Shown here: positions 1 through 5,561 of the stretch, one piece after another | Layout: the number at the start of each line of letters is the position of its first letter | Numbering within the stretch: the first letter of the stretch is position 1 | Origin: an uncultured Ruminococcus sp. | GTDB taxonomy: Bacteria > Bacillota > Clostridia > Oscillospirales > Ruminococcaceae | Assembly: GCA_946186215.1 (NCBI GenBank) | Contig: CAMHMM010000141.1 | Span: 1-5,561 of the forward strand | Reading direction: 5' to 3' | DNA length: 5,561 nucleotides | The notes under the pieces: model-generated | Seen by the model: the letters and a program-made list of their open reading frames with translations, nothing else | Told to the model about the DNA's origin: nothing | The model's database searches: none | Translations under genes and position numbers: made by a program

Positions 1-39
1 GTGAGCTTTTGTTGATATAAAGGATCATGGTGAGTTGCG

Positions 40-567
40 ATGTTTCGTATAAAGATCTGCAACAATTCTGTTGTAGGAAAAAATAAGATACTTTCAAAGG
101 AATACATCTCCTGTATCGAGGATCTTCTTTCCTCGGAGGTTGTCAGGAAGATGGACACATTCGTTCAGCATGGGGATACGACCACTCTTCAGCACTGCCT
201 TAATGTTTCATACTACAACTTTGTATTATGCAAGTTTTTCGGGCTCGATGCAAGAGCGGCTGCAAGAGGCGGTCTGCTTCACGATCTGTTCCTCTATGAC
301 TGGCATGATCGCCCGGTGGGAAAGGGCGGACTTCATCATTCCATTTTCCATGCAAGAGTGGCTCTTAAAAATGCAAGTGAGCATTTTGAGCTTACAGATA
401 AGGAAAAAGAGATAATATTAAAGCATATGTTCCCCTATACTCTCGATGGTTTCCCACGCCACAAGGAAGCGTTTATGGTTTGTCTTATCGACAAGTACTG
501 CTGCCTTATGGAAACAGCTACCGAAAGAATAGACACCTATGTGCGTCCTGTATTAGCACGAAATTAA
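40..567 (+). CDS. HD-domain protein, putative metal-dependent phosphohydrolase
   Basis: This is a 175-residue soluble protein with an HD fold, a superfamily of metal-dependent phosphohydrolases that includes nucleotidases and phosphodiesterases. Its own substrate is unknown. The metal-binding pattern is visible: H52 in the QHCLNVS segment, the H81-D82 pair in GLLHDLFLYDW, further histidines at 99, 100, 104 and 129 (the last in the KHMFP segment), and D151 in the IDKYCC segment. The order H...HD...D is that of the family, and small clostridial proteins of this type with GLLHD and HMFP wording are known to me from memory. No signal peptide or membrane segment is seen. The first in-frame start after an in-frame TGA at 31-33 is the ATG at 40, with a GGTGA ribosome-binding match at 29-33 and 6 nt of spacing. 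The first 18 or so residues are basic and fall outside the recognisable domain. The gene stands alone on the + strand. Family is confident, function is not. Confidence 0.85.
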   Translation: MFRIKICNNSVVGKNKILSKEYISCIEDLLSSEVVRKMDTFVQHGDTTTLQHCLNVSYYNFVLCKFFGLDARAAARGGLLHDLFLYDWHDRPVGKGGLHHSIFHARVALKNASEHFELTDKEKEIILKHMFPYTLDGFPRHKEAFMVCLIDKYCCLMETATERIDTYVRPVLARN

Positions 568-605
568 AAGCAATGTCCGGAACGATCGGGTTCCGGACAT
601 TTTTT
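566..605. terminator. Bidirectional intrinsic terminator between convergent genes
   Basis: A perfect 12-bp stem pairs 572-583 with 590-601 around a 6-nt loop (584-589). On the + strand the stem runs into a T-run at 600-605, giving a strong terminator for the HD-domain gene, whose stop is at 565-567. Read on the - strand, the stem is followed after two bases by TTTT (positions 569 to 566) and then AATTT, so it probably also ends transcripts of the membrane protein gene. The whole 36-bp gap between the two stop codons is this one element. Confidence 0.9.
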
Positions 606-1101
606 ATTTAAGCTTTATCAGGCAGTAGACTGCCGCTGCACAAAAGAGCAGAAATGTTCCTGCTGTCGATGCTTTCGGGAATTTGCTGTGCAGCCACTCC
701 GCAAATGGCTTTACGGCCTTTACGAACAGCACTGATAATATCCCGAAGATAAGGCTTGAAAAGAGAGATATGCGCCCCTGAAAATTGAGCGGCCACATGA
801 AGTAATCCCACAGCATATAGCCGAATATCCTTTCGGTGATAAGTGCTGCGATATATTCAAATATGGTCGTACCTATGGTGCTTATGAGAAGTACATTGTA
901 CCATTTCATTTTCGGCGGGAACACAACGGACATGAACACCGCAAAGAAGCCGTATATTGGAAGAATGGGCAAAGGCAGCACGCCGCGGTCAACAAACTCT
1001 CCCAATACCACAGATGTCAGCACGGTCTCATAAACCCAGCCTGCAAAACCCGCGAGCATGAACTGCAGCAGCAATGATGATATTTTTACAAGGTTTTTCA
1101 T
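604..1101 (-). CDS. CmpB-type integral membrane protein (annotated in databases as putative ABC transporter permease)
   Basis: This is a 165-residue, highly hydrophobic protein, placed in the cytoplasmic membrane. About five membrane helices can be read: residues 9-31, 43-63, 69-89, 111-131 and 146-163. The pattern fits the Firmicute family called putative ABC transporter permease or CmpB (Pfam PF06541, from memory): a GW-E motif in helix 1 (residues 21-25), FVDRG at 36-40, PIYGFFA at 48-54, an EY pair at 82-83, WDY at 98-100 and NFQGRIS at 106-112. Despite the family name, transport activity is not established, and no ATP-binding partner is encoded nearby. The ATG at 1101-1099 is preceded only by a weak purine-rich AAAGAGAG ribosome-binding stretch. 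The stop codon (604-606) lies in the T-run of the convergent terminator. It follows glk by 74 bp, so it may be the last gene of that transcript or have its own promoter. Family is fairly certain; role unknown. Confidence 0.8.
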   Translation of the reverse strand: MKNLVKISSLLLQFMLAGFAGWVYETVLTSVVLGEFVDRGVLPLPILPIYGFFAVFMSVVFPPKMKWYNVLLISTIGTTIFEYIAALITERIFGYMLWDYFMWPLNFQGRISLFSSLIFGILSVLFVKAVKPFAEWLHSKFPKASTAGTFLLFCAAAVYCLIKLK

Positions 1102-1122
1102 GATGTTCTCTCTTTGACGATA

Positions 1123-1155
1123 ATGCCCTTCCGGTTACAGGAAGGGCATCGTTTT
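1123..1155 (+). terminator. Hairpin between glk and the membrane protein gene, with a T-tract on the + strand
   Basis: A perfect 10-bp GC-rich stem pairs 1123-1132 with 1140-1149 around a 7-nt loop. On the + strand it is followed by CG and then TTTTT at 1151-1155 (sequence CGTTTTTC), the form of an intrinsic terminator. On the - strand, which carries both flanking genes, the bases after the stem (TATCGTC) contain no U-tract. As a Rho-independent terminator it would therefore act on + strand (antisense) transcripts. In the - strand messenger it would be only a stable 3' hairpin behind glk, about 21 nt before the next start codon. The hairpin itself is certain; its role is not. Confidence 0.6.
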
Positions 1156-1175
1156 TCATATGCATTTAGGAAAGC

Positions 1176-2135
1176 TCAGCTGTTCTGCTTACCAAGCACA
1201 GCAGCGCCGATTATCCCGGCATCATTTCCAAGGGATGCAATGACGATCCTGGTATTGTTGTCAAGCATTCTTGTGTATACTTCCTTAGATACAAGCTCGC
1301 GCAGCGGAACAAGGAGAGGATCGCCCTCATTGCAAACGCCGCCGCCGATACAGAGTATATCGGGCTGGAAAATATTGATCGTATTTGCAATACCTGCTGC
1401 CAGATACTTGATGTAATTATCAACAACAGCCTTGCCGGACTTATCGCCCTCACGCATAGCGATAAATGCGTGTCTTGCTGAGAAATGGTCGCCGTCTTCC
1501 TTGTAGAGCCTGTTGAGTACGCTCGAAGGATCAGCCTCGGCAGCCTCTCTCGTCATTCTTATAAGACCTGTAGCAGAGGAATATACCTCAAAGCAGCCCT
1601 TTCTTCCGCAGGTGCACTGTGGGCCGTCAACGCCGATTACCATATGTCCGAGCTCAGCTCCTGCAAGATTAGAGCCCTCAAGTATCTTGCCCTCAACGAT
1701 GATGCCTGCTCCAACGCCTGTGCCCAGTGTGATGCAGACAGCGTTTTTCGCACCCTTTGCGGAGCCGGCGATAAATTCACCGTATGCTGCCGCATTTGCA
1801 TCATTAGCGATATATACGGGCTTGTTGATATGCTCCTGAATGTACTGTCTTACAGGAACATCCTTGAAGCCCAGATTGTTGGAGTAGGGGATAGTGCCGT
1901 TAATGTTGTCGGCGATACCGGGAGTGCCTATACCGATCCATTCCACATCATCTATGGAGATGCCTGCCTGCTTTGCTGCTTCGATAGAAACTGCGGCCAT
2001 ATCATCGCAGATCTCCTTTGCAGGTCTGGGGCATCTGGTCTTAACAGATGTTTTTGCGATTATCTCAAAATTTTCGTTGACCACGCCGGCCTTGATGTTT
2101 GTACCGCCGAGATCGATGCCTATGTAGTATTTCAT
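1176..2135 (-). CDS. glk: ROK-family glucokinase
   Basis: This 319-residue cytoplasmic kinase transfers a phosphate from a nucleotide to glucose, giving glucose-6-phosphate. The ROK signature is complete: phosphate-binding DLGGT at residues 8-12, GTPG at 70-73, catalytic aspartate D112 in NDANAAAYGE (111-120), TLGTGVGAG at 137-144, GAELGH at 159-164, and the zinc motif C-x-C-G-x-x-G-C-x-E at 174-183, with H164 and C174, C176, C181 as the likely metal ligands. GGG at 264-266 belongs to the C-terminal nucleotide lobe. Length matches bacterial GlcK (about 320). There is no N-terminal helix-turn-helix, so it is a kinase and not a NagC/XylR-type repressor. I chose the ATG at 2135-2133: an AAGGA-type ribosome-binding site at 2140-2146 sits about 6 nt upstream, whereas the TTG just before would be too close to it. 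Related ROK hexokinases acting on fructose or mannose cannot be excluded; nucleotide preference cannot be read. It follows manA by 52 bp. Confidence 0.93.
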   Translation of the reverse strand: MKYYIGIDLGGTNIKAGVVNENFEIIAKTSVKTRCPRPAKEICDDMAAVSIEAAKQAGISIDDVEWIGIGTPGIADNINGTIPYSNNLGFKDVPVRQYIQEHINKPVYIANDANAAAYGEFIAGSAKGAKNAVCITLGTGVGAGIIVEGKILEGSNLAGAELGHMVIGVDGPQCTCGRKGCFEVYSSATGLIRMTREAAEADPSSVLNRLYKEDGDHFSARHAFIAMREGDKSGKAVVDNYIKYLAAGIANTINIFQPDILCIGGGVCNEGDPLLVPLRELVSKEVYTRMLDNNTRIVIASLGNDAGIIGAAVLGKQNS

Positions 2136-2139
2136 CAAT

Positions 2140-2146
2140 CTTCCTT
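2140..2146 (-). promoter_or_regulatory. Ribosome-binding site of glk, deciding its start
   Basis: Read on the - strand this is AAGGAAG, in a longer purine run. The AGGA core ends 6 nt before the ATG at 2135 but only 3 nt before the in-frame TTG at 2138-2136. The spacing favours the ATG. Confidence 0.7.
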
Positions 2147-2187
2147 CTTTCCTTTATGCACATTAACCTTGTCCGAACGGGAGAAGA

Positions 2188-3159
2188 TTAATCTATATAA
2201 GTCATAACTGCCTGTGCCTGCTGCTCAGGAGTAAGCTCAAAATTCCCGTAGCCTGCGGGTATGAAGAGGCTGTCGCCTTTTTCGAGCCATATCTGCTGCG
2301 GTTTTCCCGATGAAAAACAGATACGCCCGTCAAGCACGAGCAGATGAACAAATAATCTGTCAGTTGTACACAGCCATGCACGATTTACGATATCGAGCAG
2401 CTTCACTGAAAAATATTCGCACTTGGCAAGCTGTGTTTCTGTCCAGTTGCCGTCCTCATAAACTACGGGTTCGCCCTTTGGATGGATATTCGGAGGGCAG
2501 AGCTTTGTTACCTCAACAGCCTTGTCGATATGGAGCTGACGGGGCTTGCCGTCTGCGCCGATTCTGCCGTAATCATAGATACGGTATGTGGTATTTGAGT
2601 TCTGCTGTATCTCTGCAATAAGGATTCCCTTGCCTATCGCATGGAGAGTGCCGCTTTCGATAAAGAAGAGATCGCCCTTTTTAACGGGTACGGCATTGAC
2701 CACATCAAGCAATGTGTTGTTTTCGATACGCTCTCTGAATTCTTCCTTTGTTATCTCGTCTTTGAAGCCGTAGAGAAGCTGTGCTCCGGGATCGGCATCA
2801 ATGACATACCACATTTCAGTCTTTCCGAATTCATGCTCTATACGCATTGCATATTCGTTATCGGGATGCACCTGAACGGAAAGATTATCCTTTGCGTCGA
2901 TTAGCTTGATAAGTATAGGGAAAAAATCGAATTTTGAGCAGGCAGTCCCCATATATTCGGGATGCTCGTCAAGATATTCCTGCAGCGTCTTTCCTGAATC
3001 AGCGCCGTCGGCAATAAACGAAGGACCATCCTTGTGACAGGAAAGCTCCCAGCTTTCTGCTACCTTGTCAAAGTCGCATTTCTTTCCGAAATCATCCCTG
3101 AGCCTTGTGCCGCCCCAGAGATAATCCTTGAATGAGGGTGTAAGTTTTACTGCGTTCAT
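2188..3159 (-). CDS. manA: Mannose-6-phosphate isomerase, class I, short cupin form
   Basis: This 323-residue zinc enzyme interconverts mannose-6-phosphate and fructose-6-phosphate in the cytoplasm. It thus serves mannose catabolism, or supplies mannose-6-phosphate for GDP-mannose. It opens with the family's typical KLTPSFKDYLWGGTRL segment (5-20). The metal site is visible: Q96 and H98 in the VQVHPDN segment, E115 in TEMWYV, and H173 in SGTLHAIG. The active-site strand IQQNSNTTYRIYDYGR lies at 184-199, with R193 as the candidate catalytic arginine. A second cupin half ends in GDSLFIPAGYG (295-305). The length matches the compact Bacillus-type ManA (about 315) and not the longer, roughly 390-residue E. 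coli form. The ATG at 3159-3157 has an AAAGG ribosome-binding site (3166-3170) with 6 nt of spacing. It lies 94 bp after glgP and 52 bp before glk in the same direction, so co-transcription is likely. No truncation or missing key residue is seen. Confidence 0.95.
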   Translation of the reverse strand: MNAVKLTPSFKDYLWGGTRLRDDFGKKCDFDKVAESWELSCHKDGPSFIADGADSGKTLQEYLDEHPEYMGTACSKFDFFPILIKLIDAKDNLSVQVHPDNEYAMRIEHEFGKTEMWYVIDADPGAQLLYGFKDEITKEEFRERIENNTLLDVVNAVPVKKGDLFFIESGTLHAIGKGILIAEIQQNSNTTYRIYDYGRIGADGKPRQLHIDKAVEVTKLCPPNIHPKGEPVVYEDGNWTETQLAKCEYFSVKLLDIVNRAWLCTTDRLFVHLLVLDGRICFSSGKPQQIWLEKGDSLFIPAGYGNFELTPEQQAQAVMTYID

Positions 3160-3191
3160 AAAAAGCCTTTCTTCATACCTTATGTCTTATG

Positions 3192-3248
3192 CACACAGAC
3201 AATGTACAACGCTCAGAGGCGGTTGTACATTGTCATGGGTGTTGTGTG
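3192..3248. repeat. Perfect 13-bp inverted repeat in the glgP-manA gap, with outer arms
   Basis: The arms 3198-3210 (GACAATGTACAAC) and 3222-3234 are exact reverse complements separated by 11 nt. Outside them, CACACA (3192-3197) can pair with TGTGTG (3243-3248) across an 8-nt one-sided bulge. No U-tract follows the inner stem on either strand; on the + strand the outer stem is followed by only four Ts (3249-3252). It is therefore a poor intrinsic terminator for the - strand genes. The inner stem ends 38 nt before the manA start codon and does not cover its ribosome-binding site. Either a DNA operator or an intercistronic mRNA hairpin would fit. Confidence 0.75.
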
Positions 3249-3253
3249 TTTTA

Positions 3254-5561
3254 TCAGAGCTTCCAGAGCTCTTCAGCATACTGTCTTACAGTTCTGTCAG
3301 AGGAGAATTTGCCTGCATTTGCTATATTCATCCAGCACTTCTTGCCGAACATATTCCTGTTTTTGTAATCATAGAGAGCACGGAGCTTGGTGTCAACATA
3401 ACCTCTGAGATCGGTGAGCAGGAAATAGTTATCAGGTCTGTGCCATGAGCAGCCGTTGATAAGCGAATTGAACAGCTCACCGAACATACCTGTATCGCCG
3501 TCGTTGAAGGTCGCATCAACAAGGGTGTTAACGACCTTCTTTACGCGCTCATCCTTGTAGTAGATCTTCTCTCTGGGATTGTATGTGGGACGAACCACAT
3601 CCAGCTCTTCAACTCTTGCGCCGAAGATATATTCGTTCTCCCAGCCTGCTTCCTCCACGATCTCAACATTTGCGCCGTCGTATGTTCCGAGAGTAACAGC
3701 ACCGTTGAGCATCAGCTTCATATTGCCTGTACCGGATGCTTCAAGACCTGCAGTAGAGATCTGCTCGGAGATATCAGCTGCGGGAATGAGCTTTTCTGCA
3801 TAGGAAACATTGTAGTTCTGAACGAAAACGACCTTGAGCTTGTCCTTCGTATCAGGATCGTTGTTGACAAGCTTTGCGATCTCGTTGATATACTTGATTA
3901 TACCCTTTGCTCTGCGGTATGCAGGAGCAGCCTTTGCACCGAAGATAAAGCAGGTAGGCTGGAGATCAGGAAGCTTCTTATCCTTAATCTGGAAATAAAG
4001 ATCAACGATGGAGAATGCATTGAGCAGTTGGCGCTTGTATTCATGCAGGCGCTTTACCTGTATATCAAAGCACCAGTCAGGAGATACATCTATGCCCTCA
4101 TGTTCCTTGAGGTATTTGCAAAGCTGTACCTTCTTTTCGTACTTGATCTTGTTGAATCTCTCTATTACAGCGGGATCATCAACATACTTTTTAAGCTCGG
4201 AGAGCCTGTCAAGATCTGTTTCCCAGCCCTTGCCGATCTTTTCTGTGATAAGTGCGGAAAGCTCGGGATTGCAAAGACCGAGCCATCTTCTGGGAGTGAT
4301 GCCGTTGGTCTTGTTCTGGAATCTTTCAGGGAATATCTCGTACCAGTCGTGAAGAACATCATTTTTCAAAATATCAGTGTGGAGCTGTGCTACGCCGTTG
4401 GTGTGAGATGTTCCGAATATGGCCATTCTTGCCATGTGGATAACATTGCCGTCAACGATGCGCTTTGATGCAATCTGTCCTTCATTCTGGCCGATGGAAG
4501 TAAGATACTTTTTCAGATGCTCGTCTATCATGAGGATAATCTCATATATAGTGGGAAGAACGCTCTTGAACAGGGGAATGCTCCACTTTTCGAGAGCCTC
4601 GCCGAGAACGGTGTGGTTTGTGTAGTTAAAGGTATTCTGGGCTATATCAAAGGCATCCTTAAAGCTGTAGCCTTCCTTGAACATAAGGATCCTGATAAGC
4701 TCTGGGATAGCAACAGTAGGATGTGTGTCATTGAGCTGAACAGCATAACTTTCTGCAAAATGGGAGAAGTCATCACCGTATTTTGCCTTGTATCTTCTTA
4801 CGATATCCTGAACTGATGCGGAAACGAAGAAGTACTGCTGCTTTAATCTGAGCTTTCTGCCCTTTTCGGTATTATCGTTGGGATAGAGTACATCATTTAT
4901 TGCATCTGCGCAGATATCTGCCTCGTTAGCGCCCTCGTAATCCTGATTATCGAACTTGCCGAAGTCAAAGCCTGTAAGGCTTTCAGCCTGCCAGAGTCTG
5001 AGAGTGTTTATGGCCTTTCTTTCAAATCCGATTATGGGAGTGTCGTAGGGAACTGCCTTAACAGCCTCACCTGCAAACTCAACTACGACAGCATCATTAT
5101 CTGCTCTTACGCTCCATGCATCGCCGTAATCCAGCCATGCATCGGCAGTCTCTGTCTGGAAGCCGTTGCTGATGCCCTGCTTGAAAAGGCCGTACTTGTA
5201 TCGGATGCCGTAGCCGTTGAGGGGTATGTCGCAGGATGCGGCGGAATCAAGGAAGCACGCGGCAAGTCTGCCGAGGCCGCCGTTTCCGAGTGCTGCATCT
5301 TCTATCTCTTCAAGGCTGGCAAGGTCTGCACCGTTTTCGGCAAATATTTCCTTTGCCTCATCAAGGAGACCTGCACAGTAGAGGTTATTGAAAACAGCTC
5401 TGCCCATGAGAAATTCGGCAGAAAGGTAATACGCTCTTCTGCCGTTGTTGTGGCGGTCTTCGGTTTCATTCCACAGTGGGATTATGTCGGTCATAACTGC
5501 TCTTGACACAGCATTGTGGATCTGTCTGGGAGTAGCGCCAGCAATATCGGTGCGGGCATCC
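3254..5561 (-). CDS. glgP: Glycogen/maltodextrin phosphorylase (GT35), 5' end beyond the window
   Basis: This pyridoxal-phosphate enzyme cleaves alpha-1,4-glucan with phosphate, releasing glucose-1-phosphate in the cytoplasm. The 768 visible residues include the family landmarks: YYLSAEFLMGR (44-54), GNGGLGRLAACFLDS (92-106), GYGIRYKYGLF (from 116), QLNDTHP (275-281), NYTNHTVLGEALEKW (312-326), TNGITPRRWL (418-427), QVKRLHEYKRQLLN (501-514) and EASGTGNMK (607-615). K615 (codon 3718-3716) is the cofactor lysine. The frame stays open to the right edge, reading DARTDIAGATPRQIHNA before the GTG at 5509-5507. That stretch matches the usual family N-terminus, so the GTG is internal, and perhaps 20-30 residues including the start are missing. 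A total near 790 would match compact bacterial enzymes such as MalP (797). The stop is TGA at 3256-3254. No internal break is seen. It is the first visible gene of the manA-glk group; glycogen versus maltodextrin preference cannot be told from sequence. Confidence 0.96.
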   Translation of the reverse strand, partial: DARTDIAGATPRQIHNAVSRAVMTDIIPLWNETEDRHNNGRRAYYLSAEFLMGRAVFNNLYCAGLLDEAKEIFAENGADLASLEEIEDAALGNGGLGRLAACFLDSAASCDIPLNGYGIRYKYGLFKQGISNGFQTETADAWLDYGDAWSVRADNDAVVVEFAGEAVKAVPYDTPIIGFERKAINTLRLWQAESLTGFDFGKFDNQDYEGANEADICADAINDVLYPNDNTEKGRKLRLKQQYFFVSASVQDIVRRYKAKYGDDFSHFAESYAVQLNDTHPTVAIPELIRILMFKEGYSFKDAFDIAQNTFNYTNHTVLGEALEKWSIPLFKSVLPTIYEIILMIDEHLKKYLTSIGQNEGQIASKRIVDGNVIHMARMAIFGTSHTNGVAQLHTDILKNDVLHDWYEIFPERFQNKTNGITPRRWLGLCNPELSALITEKIGKGWETDLDRLSELKKYVDDPAVIERFNKIKYEKKVQLCKYLKEHEGIDVSPDWCFDIQVKRLHEYKRQLLNAFSIVDLYFQIKDKKLPDLQPTCFIFGAKAAPAYRRAKGIIKYINEIAKLVNNDPDTKDKLKVVFVQNYNVSYAEKLIPAADISEQISTAGLEASGTGNMKLMLNGAVTLGTYDGANVEIVEEAGWENEYIFGARVEELDVVRPTYNPREKIYYKDERVKKVVNTLVDATFNDGDTGMFGELFNSLINGCSWHRPDNYFLLTDLRGYVDTKLRALYDYKNRNMFGKKCWMNIANAGKFSSDRTVRQYAEELWKL

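Noticed and set aside
16..21. TATAAA as a -10 promoter element for the HD-domain gene
   Set aside because: The -35 region would lie off the window, and the implied leader would be only about 12 nt, too short to hold the ribosome-binding site comfortably.
27..86. A small open frame from ATG at 27, overlapping the HD-domain gene start
   Set aside because: It is only about 19 codons long, its candidate ribosome-binding site is too close to the ATG, and it has no recognisable features.
1485..2207. A 240-codon open frame on the + strand, opposite glk
   Set aside because: It is fully antisense to a glucokinase with every ROK motif intact. Its translation is cysteine-rich with no recognisable domain, as expected of a mirror frame.
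3192..3252. The glgP-manA inverted repeat as an intrinsic terminator of glgP
   Set aside because: On the coding (-) strand the stem is followed by TGTGTGCATAAG with no U-tract. The only nearby T-run is four bases on the opposite strand, beyond the outer arm.
4028..4468. A 146-codon + strand open frame inside glgP
   Set aside because: It lies within a well-conserved part of the phosphorylase and has no family resemblance.
5507..5509. GTG as the possible start of glgP
   Set aside because: The frame remains open upstream to the window edge, and the upstream residues (ATPRQIHNAVSRAV) match the usual phosphorylase N-terminus, so this codon is an internal valine.

Overview
This window looks like ordinary chromosome from an anaerobic Firmicute of the class Clostridia, most likely Ruminococcus or a close relative. 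That placement is inferred from protein wording recalled from memory and from the gene content; I could not run a search. It holds five protein-coding genes packed tightly, with no RNA gene, CRISPR array, insertion sequence or phage gene that I can recognise.

Layout, left to right: a small HD-domain protein on the + strand (40-567); a 36-bp convergent gap filled by one hairpin terminator (about 566-605); then four genes on the - strand: a CmpB-type five-helix membrane protein (604-1101), a ROK-family glucokinase (1176-2135), a short-form class I mannose-6-phosphate isomerase (2188-3159) and a glycogen/maltodextrin phosphorylase (3254 to beyond the right edge, start codon not in the window).

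The - strand genes are transcribed right to left as glgP, manA, glk and possibly the membrane protein gene, with gaps of 94, 52 and 74 bp. The first three form a cytoplasmic hexose-phosphate module. The phosphorylase releases glucose-1-phosphate from glycogen or maltodextrin, the ROK kinase turns free glucose into glucose-6-phosphate, and the isomerase links mannose-6-phosphate to fructose-6-phosphate. All three feed glycolysis. The membrane protein has no evident link to this.

The strongest unexplained signal is a perfect 13-bp inverted repeat (3198-3210 / 3222-3234) in the glgP-manA gap. It has no adjacent U-tract, and its two TGTACA cores lie 21 bp apart. It could be a regulator's operator or an intercistronic RNA hairpin. 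A second hairpin, between glk and the membrane protein gene, carries its T-tract on the strand opposite to the genes. I found no previously undescribed system here; the genes belong to known families.
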